The position numbers were made by a program, and so were the translations under genes. A DNA stretch of 64,000 nt. Source: Alphaproteobacteria bacterium RIFCSPHIGHO2_01_FULL_41_14. GTDB lineage: Bacteria; Pseudomonadota; Alphaproteobacteria; UBA7879; UBA5542. The notes below the pieces were generated by a model. It worked only from the letters and a program-made list of their open reading frames with translations, did not search any database and was not told the origin of the DNA. This document shows positions 17,064 to 27,850 of this stretch, piece after piece. Numbering within the stretch: the first letter of the stretch is position 1; each line of letters begins with the position of its first letter. The stretch covers positions 232,893-296,892 of the forward strand of contig MEMF01000002.1 of the NCBI GenBank assembly GCA_001767855.1, read 5' to 3'.

Positions 17064-18487
17064 TTGGCTTCTTCCACGTTTATAATATTTGTCGTGCCTG
17101 GTCTACCAAAGGGAACACCAAAGGTGATAACAATACGAGCACCTTTTGGAGCTAGTTTGTAGTCTTGGACGATGGAGAGCGCTTTTTGGGTAAGCTCTTC
17201 AAAATCAGATACCTTTTCTGTCAGGAGAACAGGAAAGACTCCCCAGGTTAAGGTGAGGTTTCGTGCCACACTCTTGGATTCAGTGAGTCCTACGATGGGA
17301 CAAGGGGGGCGTTTGTGAGCTTCCCGAAGCGCTGTTCCTCCTGTGGCGGTAAAGGTGATAATCAGTTTGGCATCGAGATCATAGACAAGTTGCTGACTTG
17401 CAGACGTAATGGCATCAGAGACAGTGTTTTCGATAATGGGCATCGTTGCTTTTAGGAGTCTGGGATAGAAAGAATCCTGCTCTACATTCCGGATGATCTT
17501 TGCCATTATTTGTACTGCTTCCAGGGGATGGTCTCCGACAGCCGATTCGGCTGACAGCATGACAGCATCTGCGCCATCATACACAGCGGTTGCCACATCT
17601 GACGCCTCCGCACGAGTAGGGATGGGAGATTTGATCATTGACTCCAACATTTGGGTTGCAATAATGACAGGTTTCCCATGAAGGCGACACAGCCTCACAA
17701 TCTTTTTCTGCAGGGCTGGCACATTTTCGGGGGGAAATTCCACCCCTAAATCTCCGCGGGCAACCATGATGCTGTCAGACACAGTAATGATTTCATCCAA
17801 ATACTGAATCGCTTGGGGTTTCTCGACCTTGGCAATGATCTGCGCTTTGTTTTTAACATGCTTCTTAAGTGTCTTAATGTCATCTGGATGCTGCACAAAA
17901 GAGAGCCCAATGAAATCAATATCTTGGGTTAAAATAAATTTAAGATCCTTCAGGTCTTTGTCGGTCAGTGCAGAAGAAGGAATCCTATCTTCTGGAATGT
18001 TGACGCCTTTATGATCAGAGAGAGGGCCACCCGTTTGAACGATTGTTTCAATGGTTTTGGCCGTGACCTTGGTGATTTTTAATTGAATCTTGCCGTCATC
18101 AATCAGAATTTTACTGTCTTTCTTTAGGTGAGGATAGACAATCGCGTGCGGGAAAGAAACACGCGTTAAGGTGCCAAGGTCGCCCCCTAAGTCTAGGGTA
18201 AATTTTTGTCCCCCTCTCAGGTGAATGCTGCCTTGTTCAAAACTACCGATGCGAAACTTGGGGCCTTGCAAATCAGCTAAAATGCCCAGAGGAGTCCCCA
18301 GTTTTAATTCTACCTCGCGAATGATTTTCAAGTTGGCGGCATGGGTTTCATGGGTGCCATGGGAAAAATTCAATCGAAAAACATTAACACCCGCCAGCGC
18401 CAGGGCAGAAATCATGTCTTGGGTGGAACTCGCTGGCCCGAGCGTGGCGATGATTTTTGTTTTTTTCACATATTGTGGGGAGTGCAT
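17060..18487 (-). CDS. pyk: Pyruvate kinase
   Basis: Converts phosphoenolpyruvate and ADP to pyruvate and ATP. Motifs include KIIATLGPASS and RLNFSHGTHE at the N-terminus, the B domain from about residue 70, IIAKVEKPQAIQYLDEI with the catalytic Lys and metal-binding Glu, SIMVARGDLGVEF, and IATQMLESM. The C-terminal allosteric domain is complete at 475 aa. First gene of the pyk-rlmB pair. Confidence 0.98.
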   Translation of the reverse strand: MHSPQYVKKTKIIATLGPASSTQDMISALALAGVNVFRLNFSHGTHETHAANLKIIREVELKLGTPLGILADLQGPKFRIGSFEQGSIHLRGGQKFTLDLGGDLGTLTRVSFPHAIVYPHLKKDSKILIDDGKIQLKITKVTAKTIETIVQTGGPLSDHKGVNIPEDRIPSSALTDKDLKDLKFILTQDIDFIGLSFVQHPDDIKTLKKHVKNKAQIIAKVEKPQAIQYLDEIITVSDSIMVARGDLGVEFPPENVPALQKKIVRLCRLHGKPVIIATQMLESMIKSPIPTRAEASDVATAVYDGADAVMLSAESAVGDHPLEAVQIMAKIIRNVEQDSFYPRLLKATMPIIENTVSDAITSASQQLVYDLDAKLIITFTATGGTALREAHKRPPCPIVGLTESKSVARNLTLTWGVFPVLLTEKVSDFEELTQKALSIVQDYKLAPKGARIVITFGVPFGRPGTTNIINVEEAK

Positions 18488-18628
18488 CTTGTTTTCTCTG
18501 TTAACTCAACTTTGTAGAGCATAACGTAGCCCTCGCACTGAGACAAGGAGATAACGCTCTTAAAGCCGGTTTTTCTAAAGTTTTTTGGGAAGAATCTCAT
18601 TGAAAATGAACTTAATTTTAAAAAATGC

Positions 18629-18657
18629 TTGCAAGTTATGAAGGTCCTGATTATTTT
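18629..18657 (+). promoter_or_regulatory. Predicted promoter of the Ala-Ile-Ala tRNA cluster
   Basis: TTGCAA (18629-18634), a 17-base spacer and TATTTT (18652-18657) end 12 bases before the first tRNA. There is no 16S gene upstream, so these tRNAs are started from this promoter rather than from an rRNA operon. Confidence 0.55.
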
Positions 18658-18669
18658 GTGGTATGTCAT

Positions 18670-18745
<76 letters not shown>

Positions 18746-18764
18746 GCGCTCCAAAGATGGTTGT

Positions 18765-18841
18765 GGGCTTGTAGCTCAGTTGGTTAGAGCGCGCGCTTGA
18801 TAAGCGTGAGGTCGGAAGTTCAAGTCTTCCCAGGCCCACCA
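18765..18841 (+). tRNA. tRNA-Ile (anticodon GAT)
   Basis: 77 nt. The acceptor GGGCTTG pairs with CAGGCCC, the anticodon loop is TTGATAA (GAT), and CCA is encoded. It is normally found in the 16S-23S spacer; here it lies in a tRNA trio with no 16S. Confidence 0.96.
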
Positions 18842-18869
18842 TAGCCCTTCGATCCCAAAATCCTTTAGT

Positions 18870-18945
18870 GGGGGTGTAGCTCAGCTGGGAGAGCGCCTGC
18901 CTTGCACGCAGGAGGTCATCGGTTCGATCCCGTTCACCTCCACCA
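18870..18945 (+). tRNA. tRNA-Ala (anticodon TGC)
   Basis: 76 nt. The acceptor GGGGGTG pairs with CACCTCC, the anticodon loop is CTTGCAC (TGC), and CCA is encoded. The last 33 bases plus four flanking bases recur at 20047-20083. Confidence 0.96.
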
Positions 18946-18949
18946 CTTA
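18913..18949 (+). repeat. Direct repeat, copy 1: 3' end of tRNA-Ala(TGC)
   Basis: Covers the T arm, acceptor 3' strand, CCA and four following bases. It matches 20047-20083 with three mismatches in 37 bases. The two copies bracket one gene, in the manner of attachment-site duplications at tRNA 3' ends. Confidence 0.85.
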
Positions 18950-19034
18950 AAGCTCAATACTTTGAATAAGTTCTTCTTTCTCTTGAATAACTTAAAATTC
19001 TCCTTATATAGTTGTTAAAGATTAAGGGTTTTAG

Positions 19035-20084
19035 ATGTCATATATTTTAATGATACTATTTTGGTTTGTTGTGGGTGTTGTTTCAGCTTGCTCCGCTGCA
19101 GTGGAATCTGATCAAACAGAACTCAACGTTATTTCTACGCGTCTTCAAAATGGGGGGTCGGTGACGCTTTCTGCCTCTCAAATTGACTATTTCCAAGCAG
19201 GGCAATCTTTGAATCTTCAGTGGGCTGATTTGACGCTGGTAGATGATGTGACGGGGATTGGCAAACTGATGGGGAAACTTGAGATCTTTAAGGGCTTTGT
19301 CGTCCCTTATTTTTATAAGGTCTCTAAGGAAAAGACGAGTTTTGATATTTTGGGATCATACCATCTCCTTCCTTTAGAAATTCTCCCTCCTTTTATCAAA
19401 GAAAAATTTAAGGGATACTCTGTCTTGGCGGATGAAGGGAGAGGATCTGAAGAAGACTCCTTTTCTGTGGAGGAGGGGGTTGATGAGCCTGCTTTCCTAG
19501 AGTTTGTTGATCGCCTTAGTCCAGAAGAACAGAGATACCTCCAGCGCCTTCCAGTGGACATGGGGAAGGTTATGAAAACAGATGTTCGTATGATGCCGAG
19601 CTTGTATAAACATTTTTACAACAAAGAAAAAATGGATGATCAGCTCGTATCGACAGCTAAGGAACAGAAACCGTCTTTCCTATTATTAGGTCTAGAAGAA
19701 GGTTTTTTGGATCCTAGAAGGCTAATTTCTGATTTTTCTGAAGATGATAGTCTTGACGAATTTCGTTTTCTTTTGCAGGAAAGCATGAGGTATGGAGGGT
19801 TCCTTAATCACCCGAATATAGTTTTTGGGGCAATAGAGTATTTGAAGGGGGCACTAGGTCCTTTGGAAGACGAAAATGTATATGTGGAAAACGCAAACTG
19901 GTTTCGTCGACTAAAAGAAAGGATGATAAATGGAATGGGAGTGGTTATAGGGGCTGGCCATCTTTGGGGTTCTAAAGGCCTTTTTAGCCATTTTCTGAAT
20001 GACGGTTGGAAGATAGCGCCCTATAATAAAGATGGGAGACTGGAAGAGGTCATCGATTCGATCTCGTTCACCTCCACCCCTTAG
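19035..20084 (+). CDS. TraB/GumN (Tiki-like) family secreted protein ending in a tRNA-derived tail
   Basis: A 349-aa protein with an N-terminal hydrophobic signal (ILMILFWFVVGVVSACSAA; Cys19 could also make it a lipoprotein). Family features of the TraB/GumN group are GSYHLLPLEILP (107-118), LLLGLEEGFLDPRRLI in the middle, and NWFRRLKERMINGMG followed by IGAGHLWGSKGLFSHFL (from residue 305). These proteins are metalloprotease-like; the substrate here is unknown. The normal C-terminus would end near GWKIAPY. The final EVIDSISFTSTP and stop are encoded by a degenerate copy of the tRNA-Ala 3' end. No strong ribosome-binding site. Confidence 0.7.
   Translation: MSYILMILFWFVVGVVSACSAAVESDQTELNVISTRLQNGGSVTLSASQIDYFQAGQSLNLQWADLTLVDDVTGIGKLMGKLEIFKGFVVPYFYKVSKEKTSFDILGSYHLLPLEILPPFIKEKFKGYSVLADEGRGSEEDSFSVEEGVDEPAFLEFVDRLSPEEQRYLQRLPVDMGKVMKTDVRMMPSLYKHFYNKEKMDDQLVSTAKEQKPSFLLLGLEEGFLDPRRLISDFSEDDSLDEFRFLLQESMRYGGFLNHPNIVFGAIEYLKGALGPLEDENVYVENANWFRRLKERMINGMGVVIGAGHLWGSKGLFSHFLNDGWKIAPYNKDGRLEEVIDSISFTSTP
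20047..20083 (+). repeat. Direct repeat, copy 2: degenerate tRNA-Ala 3' end inside the TraB/GumN-like gene
   Basis: 34 of 37 bases match the tRNA copy. The three differences include one in the CCA-flanking A and would disturb the T stem, so it is not functional tRNA. It encodes the last 12 codons and two bases of the stop codon of the upstream gene. Confidence 0.85.
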
Positions 20085-20150
20085 GAACAGTCTCTAGAAC
20101 GTATCTCTAAAAAACCTTTTTGTTTTAATTTCTCTTATAGGATAGACATT

Positions 20151-20444
20151 GTGAATTTAAGTTTCTTTGAAAACCGATCAGAGGTATGGAAGTTTGATAC
20201 AAATGAACGATTTTTAGATCGAAAGAAGAGTAGGGGTCTTTCTGACATGGACCGTAAAGAAATAGATGGTTGGACGGAGGCGCAAATAACCCGCCATCGA
20301 GAAGAAGAAAAAGAAGTCTATATTAAGGACTTTAAGCATGATTCCACCCACTCTCTTGTGAACTCATTTATTTGGGACGGTTGCAGTATTTTCTTTAGTT
20401 TGCATTGGTGGCTTTATCAAAGAGAAGCAAGAAGGAAACCCTAA
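20151..20444 (+). CDS. Small hypothetical protein (uncertain)
   Basis: A 97-codon frame beginning with GTG, with AGGA nine bases upstream. The product is charged in its first 70 residues (DRKKSRGLSDMDRKEIDGW, HREEEKEVYIKDF) and ends with an aromatic stretch (IFFSLHWWLYQREARRKP). I do not recognise it. It lies between the tRNA repeat copy and the convergent GT10 gene and may be a real gene or a remnant. Confidence 0.35.
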   Translation: MNLSFFENRSEVWKFDTNERFLDRKKSRGLSDMDRKEIDGWTEAQITRHREEEKEVYIKDFKHDSTHSLVNSFIWDGCSIFFSLHWWLYQREARRKP

Positions 20445-20493
20445 ACTTGGGGGGCTGCTGCCTCGTTCGGGATGTTAGGAAAGCGTCATAGGT

Positions 20494-21642
20494 TTACGAC
20501 AACGACTCCCACGACCAATCAAGGGCTTTGCCATAAGGTTGGCGGTTTTTTCTTTTATCCACATATTCGTCATAGAGCCTGCGGAATCGTTTGGCCATTT
20601 CTTTTAAAATCTTTTCAGCCTCAGGGGTCAGATGTTTTTCATTAATCAATAAAAAGTCTGGAATTTTATTGTCTTTGAACAGCGGTACTCGCAATTTTTT
20701 CTGAAGTTCAGCGGGTTCTTTTGTGAGAGCAACAACAGCATCTGCCAGCTCTTCAAAGGAAGCATACTGAGTAACATCCATAAAAGAGTCTGGGTTAAAA
20801 AATTCCCGGACGGTGTCAGCGTCTCCCCAATATATGGGAATGGCGCCGACTTTGTAGGCGTTAATAATTTTTTCTGTCACATATCCTTTGTAGTCTCGGT
20901 TTTCGGCGGCGATCACAAAATTGTAGTCTTTCAAAAGAGCGTCCAGATCTCCGTATCCTCCTGGTGCTTTGTGTCCGGGGGTCGTAGAGCATTGCCCCAT
21001 TCCTATGGCTTGGTCACCACCCAGTCTTTGACGTAATGCATGGAAGATCCCCTCGCGTTCGGGGGTGCAATCACTGGCTATATAAGCAACCTGGTGGCTT
21101 CTTGGCGTTGCTGTGGGCCTTTGGCGCATGGCCTCTTCTAAAATGTCCTTCAGAGAATCATAGGCATAGATAAAGAAGGGTAGAAAGATAAAATTATCCG
21201 TTTCTTTTTTGCGGCTGACGAATTCAGCGAAGGGATAGCCAGTGGCTCGAAAGCGCCGCCAGCGCACGCTTTTGTTTTCGATGGAAAGGGCGAAGTAAGG
21301 CGCCCGTACGGCTTGTTGATCCCACGACTCTTCTGATTGGCCATAATATCCGGTGATGAGCAAATGGGGAGCGCGCGCGTTTTCTTTATAAGTAATTTTA
21401 TATTCAGGAAAGGCTAGGGTTAAGAGGCGCTCCAGCACGCGTGGAAGATCAACGCCTTCGCTTCGGATGATAAACTCTTCTTTGGGTTGGGGGAGTTTAA
21501 ACTCCCACCGAGTGCAGCATTCATTAAACGTCGCCCATAGGAAATACTGATAGCGGTTGATGAGGGCCAAGGAGATACCCCCTATTAAAAGGATCATGAT
21601 TAAGTTTTTTATCAATTTTGATTTTTTTAAGAAAAATTTCAT
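20494..21642 (-). CDS. GT10 (alpha-1,3-fucosyltransferase-like) glycosyltransferase with membrane anchor
   Basis: The C-terminal catalytic block is clear: YNFVIAAENRDYKGYVTEKI, then NAYKVGAIPIYWGDADTV and FFNPDSFMDV, the nucleotide-sugar donor motif of family GT10. The first 30 residues form a basic-then-hydrophobic anchor (KLIKNLIMILLIGGISLALI), giving type II topology. A stem and N-terminal acceptor domain follow. The likely role is addition of fucose or a related sugar to surface glycan; donor and acceptor are unknown. It is transcribed against the rRNA direction, between the tRNA trio and 23S, so tRNAs and 23S cannot easily share one transcript. Confidence 0.82.
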   Translation of the reverse strand: MKFFLKKSKLIKNLIMILLIGGISLALINRYQYFLWATFNECCTRWEFKLPQPKEEFIIRSEGVDLPRVLERLLTLAFPEYKITYKENARAPHLLITGYYGQSEESWDQQAVRAPYFALSIENKSVRWRRFRATGYPFAEFVSRKKETDNFIFLPFFIYAYDSLKDILEEAMRQRPTATPRSHQVAYIASDCTPEREGIFHALRQRLGGDQAIGMGQCSTTPGHKAPGGYGDLDALLKDYNFVIAAENRDYKGYVTEKIINAYKVGAIPIYWGDADTVREFFNPDSFMDVTQYASFEELADAVVALTKEPAELQKKLRVPLFKDNKIPDFLLINEKHLTPEAEKILKEMAKRFRRLYDEYVDKRKNRQPYGKALDWSWESLS

Positions 21643-21773
21643 ATCTTACTTTCCAGGTTAGAGTCTTGTGGAGTCATATCCTTAAACCCGGTTGCTTTCA
21701 ACCCTAATTTAGTAGCACATTTCTGACCCTTAGAGACGTGTGTTGTGAAATTTCAAAAAGATTGAGAAACTCC

Positions 21774-21802
21774 TTGACGAATGTCGGGGGATTCTCTATA
21801 CA
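21774..21802 (+). promoter_or_regulatory. Predicted promoter of the 23S-5S rRNA unit
   Basis: TTGACG (21774-21779), an exact 17-base spacer and TATACA (21797-21802) make a strong promoter about 180 bases before 23S. The leader contains a hairpin, TGTGTAT/ATACACA, near 21925-21945 that may serve in processing. Confidence 0.7.
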
Positions 21803-21979
21803 GGTTCCTGAGCTCTGCTTTGGTAGAGTCGTTCATTGAAATTGTAAACAAAAGAGTTAACACTAAGTTTTTCCAAGATTTTTCTAGCAATAGAAAAAGC
21901 AAAGAAACACGAAACGTATCTCTGTGTATTTCTCGATACACAGAAGCGTGAGAATACATATCACTGTATATGAAGTCTC

Positions 21980-24739
<2,760 letters not shown>

Positions 24740-24872
24740 TTGATCTTCATGTACAGTAATATGTATTCTAAGTTCTATTAAAAAGTCGTTTTAAGTAAAA
24801 CAACCCTTAATAAAATTTCAGCAATCGTTTCAAAAAATAGTGTTTTCTCTTTTGTTTCCTTTTCAATAAAGG

Positions 24873-25019
24873 AAGCTCCTAGATAACCTGGTGGTTATAG
24901 CGAGGAATCTACACACGATCCCATCCCGAACTCGACCGTGAAAGTCCTCTGCGCCAATGATACTACACCTCGACGTGTGGGAAAGTAGGTCGCTGCCAGG
25001 TTTTCTAGGAGCTTTTTTT
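24873..25019 (+). terminator. 5S processing stem and rRNA terminator
   Basis: AAGCTCCTAGA (24873-24883) before 5S pairs perfectly over 11 bp with TCTAGGAGCTT (25004-25014) after it, followed by a T-run. This extends helix I of 5S and would both frame processing and terminate the transcript. Confidence 0.7.
24885..25003 (+). rRNA. rrf: 5S ribosomal RNA
   Basis: About 118 nt, 145 bases after 23S. CCTGG at the 5' end pairs with CCAGG at the 3' end. Internal landmarks are CCCATCCCGAACTCG and GGGAAAGTAGGTCGCTGCC. Its 3' portion is repeated at 25961-26033. Confidence 0.95.
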
Positions 25020-25022
25020 ATT
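24944..25022 (+). repeat. Direct repeat, copy 1: 3' part of 5S rRNA and terminator
   Basis: Runs from GTCCTCTGCG in 5S to the T-run after it. It matches 25961-26033 except for a 6-base deletion (CCAATG) and one substitution in the second copy. Confidence 0.9.
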
Positions 25023-25191
25023 CTTTCCCTTGATATGCCGAATGTACTTTCTCGGATGGATGTTACGTTCGAGGTTTTGGTGGAATCCAATTACAAATTT
25101 GTTTGAGGTGGCAAAGAAAAAAGATTATCTTGTGGGAGCAGTTAATTCACGATATACAAAATATAACCACCCTTTACAAAGGAAAAATCAA

Positions 25192-25959
25192 ATGAAAAAT
25201 TTTTTACTTGTTCTTGTTTTGTTTAGTGTAAGCGCCGCAACTTATGGAGCGGAAGCAGAAAGAGAAGATGCACAAACACCAAGGGCTGAAGTACATAGAT
25301 CCCATCCTGTATTTGATGAGGTAATGGTCTCTAAGGATGTCCATGGATCTATGATTCATGTCCCAACCACCAATCAACTGCGTGATATGCTTTATTCTAA
25401 GTATTATGGTGATTCTGTAATTCCTATTGATGGACTTTATTCTGAACATATAGGTGGGATGCTATTTTCAAGATTTGATGGTAGGGATTGGATTTTCTCT
25501 GTGAAAAAAAATAGTTTCAAACGCATTATGGAAGAGAAACTCTCCAATTGGGTGGTAGAAGGACCTTACCCTATTCTCTATCAAGTGGCTTCAAGAACCA
25601 CGCAATTGTTTGAGGAGAGTTGTCGTCTATGTGGTAGTGGGCCGCATCGTCCATGCACAAAATATACGTATGTCTTTGAGGCTGCTTATAAAATTATGGG
25701 GGGGGAGGAGAGAGAACCGATCTGGGGTCAACTGATTTTAACAACTATTGCAAAAGAGGCTAGTTTTTTTGAAGAATTTGGACCAAATAAAGAAATGAAA
25801 AAAGTACTACCTGTAAAAATTAATGTTTATTCAGATGCACTGGTGTCAAAAAATGGTTCGGTTACTGTTGGTGGTCCTCAGGGAAAAACCCCGTTTATTG
25901 TTCAAGAAATTGTTGGGCCAGAATTTCACGATAACCTGTTTTTCTCTTTTGAGGGGTAA
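25192..25959 (+). CDS. Secreted protein of unknown function lodged after 5S rRNA
   Basis: From ATG 25192 (AAAGGA upstream) the product has 255 residues with a typical signal peptide (NFLLVLVLFSVSAATYGA). The mature protein has one CRLC pair followed by CTKY (Cys cluster near the middle) and no domain I recognise. A longer frame from 25030 would start inside the 5S flank and is unlikely. The stop codon is followed immediately by a degenerate copy of the 5S 3' end. The gene is therefore the only cargo between two 5S 3' ends. Confidence 0.7.
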   Translation: MKNFLLVLVLFSVSAATYGAEAEREDAQTPRAEVHRSHPVFDEVMVSKDVHGSMIHVPTTNQLRDMLYSKYYGDSVIPIDGLYSEHIGGMLFSRFDGRDWIFSVKKNSFKRIMEEKLSNWVVEGPYPILYQVASRTTQLFEESCRLCGSGPHRPCTKYTYVFEAAYKIMGGEEREPIWGQLILTTIAKEASFFEEFGPNKEMKKVLPVKINVYSDALVSKNGSVTVGGPQGKTPFIVQEIVGPEFHDNLFFSFEG

Positions 25960-25960
25960 T

Positions 25961-26033
25961 GTCCTCTGCGATACTTCACCTCGACGTGTGGGAAAGTAGG
26001 TCGCTGCCAGGTTTTCTAGGAGCTTTTTTTATT
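25961..26033 (+). repeat. Direct repeat, copy 2: degenerate 5S rRNA 3' end
   Basis: A 73-base copy of 24944-25022 beginning two bases after the stop codon of the secreted-protein gene. It keeps the 3' half of the processing stem and the T-run but lacks the pairing 5' half, so it should not form the original terminator. Confidence 0.9.
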
Positions 26034-26179
26034 TTTTATCGGAATTGATTTTTTTCACAGACGAGTATGAACTTTTTAAGTAATGAGTTATAAAAATTCT
26101 GAGGAATTTTCTATAGCTTTCAAGAAAGACACAGCGGAATTTTCAATTCCTCAATAATTTTTATCATGGTGAAAATGTA

Positions 26180-27022
26180 ATGAAAAAATTCCTATCCATT
26201 TTCCTCTCTTGCCTCCTTCTCTTTTCTGGCTGTTCGGAAAAAAGTTCCTATCATCCAGAGCGCAGAAAATCTTTAGAGAAATTAGTGAAATACTTTCAGG
26301 TATATGATGCTCAAGACCAAAAAGGTCCTCTGGTCCTAAAAAGAATAGGTCGGGATTATGATGGGGGATATGTGGTGGCCGAAAAATCATTGAAATCGGC
26401 GGATGTTCTGTTGGGCTATGGTATTGCGGATGACATCTCATTTGAAGAAGCTTTTTGCACTCTTTATAAAAAACCTGCTTATGGGTTTGATGGGGGTGTC
26501 GAAAATGTAACATCCAAAAATAAGTTATTTACATTTTTTAGGGAAAGTATTTCAAGCGATAAATTTTTGTATGGGAACCAAACGTCTTCAGGCAAAGTTT
26601 CTACCTTTGGACAACAAATTTCCAGGCTGAAATTGCAGGATAAAAAAGTCTTCGTCAAAATGGATATCGAAGGCGCCGAATATGATGCCTTTGCGGATAT
26701 ACTCCCCCACCATGCACATATTACTGGGATTGTGCTTGAGCTTCACTTTAAGTCTTTAGAATCCCTCAAAAGGGCTATCGAGCTTCTTACTAATCTTGAT
26801 AAGCACTTTTTATTGATCCGTATCCATGGCAATAATGCGTGTGGCTCAAGATTCTCGACCAAAGGGATGTCAGGTAAGATTCCTTATATGGTTGAGCTGA
26901 CTTATATTAACAAAAACTTAGTAACCAAATTTGAACTGTCAAAAAACCAAAAGCATCCTCAAGATCTGGATATGCCGAATATACCATCCCGACCTGATGT
27001 GGCATTTGAAATAAAATCTTAA
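26180..27022 (+). CDS. FkbM-type methyltransferase-like lipoprotein
   Basis: A 280-aa protein with a lipoprotein signal (SIFLSCLLLFSGC, lipobox FSGC). The body resembles FkbM-family methyltransferases: IGRDYDGGYVVAEK, LLGYGIADDISFEEAF (motif I position), YGFDGGVE and VKMDIEGAEYDAF (the characteristic KxDIEGxE block). Lipid anchoring would place it outside the cytosol, where S-adenosylmethionine is not expected, so its activity is uncertain. The ribosome-binding site is weak. It directly follows the 5S repeat module. Confidence 0.65.
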   Translation: MKKFLSIFLSCLLLFSGCSEKSSYHPERRKSLEKLVKYFQVYDAQDQKGPLVLKRIGRDYDGGYVVAEKSLKSADVLLGYGIADDISFEEAFCTLYKKPAYGFDGGVENVTSKNKLFTFFRESISSDKFLYGNQTSSGKVSTFGQQISRLKLQDKKVFVKMDIEGAEYDAFADILPHHAHITGIVLELHFKSLESLKRAIELLTNLDKHFLLIRIHGNNACGSRFSTKGMSGKIPYMVELTYINKNLVTKFELSKNQKHPQDLDMPNIPSRPDVAFEIKS

Positions 27023-27131
27023 CAGCTTCGGTTTAGATAAAAAAGGTACTAAAACCCTTGGACAAAAATAGTTTTCTCAGATGAGGTCTGCTAGACTTTG
27101 ACTTAAAAGAGGTATCTTAAGGGGGAGGCAG

Positions 27132-27446
27132 ATGCTTAACAAAAAACTTATATCCATCCTGGTCGTTGTGGGTGTTTTCTTGAACTCAGGCGTCGTTTTT
27201 GGCAGCCCGACTGATCCTGAAAGCCAAGAGTGTTTCCGTTTTCTTCGTCCTCTTCCTCAACCCGTTCAAGAAGATCCAATGATCAGAATTCGTCGTTCTC
27301 TGAATTATTTTATACCTGCTCCTTTTCAGTGGGTAAGGTTCCCCCTCTATGCAACAACCCTCATAGTACTTCTAAAAATAAATAAAAAAGGCCCCCGATC
27401 TTTCGACCAGGAGCCTTTTTCGGTCTTGAATAAACCTAAAGTTTAG
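27132..27446 (+). CDS. Small secreted protein whose 3' end overlaps the csp terminator
   Basis: 104 residues with a signal peptide ([19 protein letters not shown]) and a very good ribosome-binding site (GGGGGAGG). A second hydrophobic segment near the end ([14 protein letters not shown]) could be a membrane helix. The final ~20 codons run through the bidirectional terminator shared with the convergent cold-shock gene and overlap that gene's stop by four bases. Family not recognised. Confidence 0.55.
   Translation: MLNKKLISILVVVGVFLNSGVVFGSPTDPESQECFRFLRPLPQPVQEDPMIRIRRSLNYFIPAPFQWVRFPLYATTLIVLLKINKKGPRSFDQEPFSVLNKPKV
27384..27420 (-). terminator. Intrinsic terminator of the cold-shock gene
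   Basis: On the minus strand, a GGC...GATC/GGTC...GCC hairpin with GAAA loop followed by TTTTTT, about 25 bases after the csp stop. The A-run on the other side makes it possibly bidirectional. Confidence 0.7.
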
Positions 27447-27646
27447 ACAAGTTGCAAATTTCCGGCAGATTGCTTGCCGCGATCAGTTACGATTTCATAG
27501 CTGACTTTTTGCCCTTCGTTAAGACCTTTCAATCCAGCACGCTCAACAGCGCTGACGTGCACGAATATGTCTTTCCCACCATTCTCAGGGGAGATAAAAC
27601 CATAACCTTTTGTTGGATTGAACCATTTTACTGTACCGTTTGCCAT
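27443..27646 (-). CDS. Cold-shock domain protein (CspA family)
   Basis: A 67-aa single cold-shock domain, an RNA chaperone in the cytosol. RNP1 (KGYGFISPE) and RNP2 (DIFVHVSAV) are intact. AAAGGA precedes the ATG, and an intergenic leader of up to 200 bases lies upstream, in which CTTGAA-ATAA-TTCAAG forms a small palindrome. Such leaders often fold in a temperature-sensitive way, but I see no specific element. Confidence 0.95.
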   Translation of the reverse strand: MANGTVKWFNPTKGYGFISPENGGKDIFVHVSAVERAGLKGLNEGQKVSYEIVTDRGKQSAGNLQLV

Positions 27647-27850
27647 AACAATTTTTCCTTTCAGTGGCGCATCAATAGCTGAGGTCTTGAATTATTTCAA
27701 GTAAGGTATTTACGAATTTTTTGGGAAAAGTCTTAATAAATATCTTAGAACCGCTTTTGAAAACAGATTAACGGATCCACACTAAACTGATTTTTCTAAG
27801 AAAACCAGCTTTTTTTTATTTTTTTTCGTGAGGGGGGGGTAGAAAAGTCT

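Noticed and set aside
21753..21959. 68-codon minus-strand frame in the 23S leader
   Set aside because: It lies over the rRNA promoter and processing leader and has no ribosome-binding site or recognisable product.
25030..25191. N-terminal extension of the secreted protein after 5S
   Set aside because: The extension would bury the signal peptide, and the good ribosome-binding site is at 25192.
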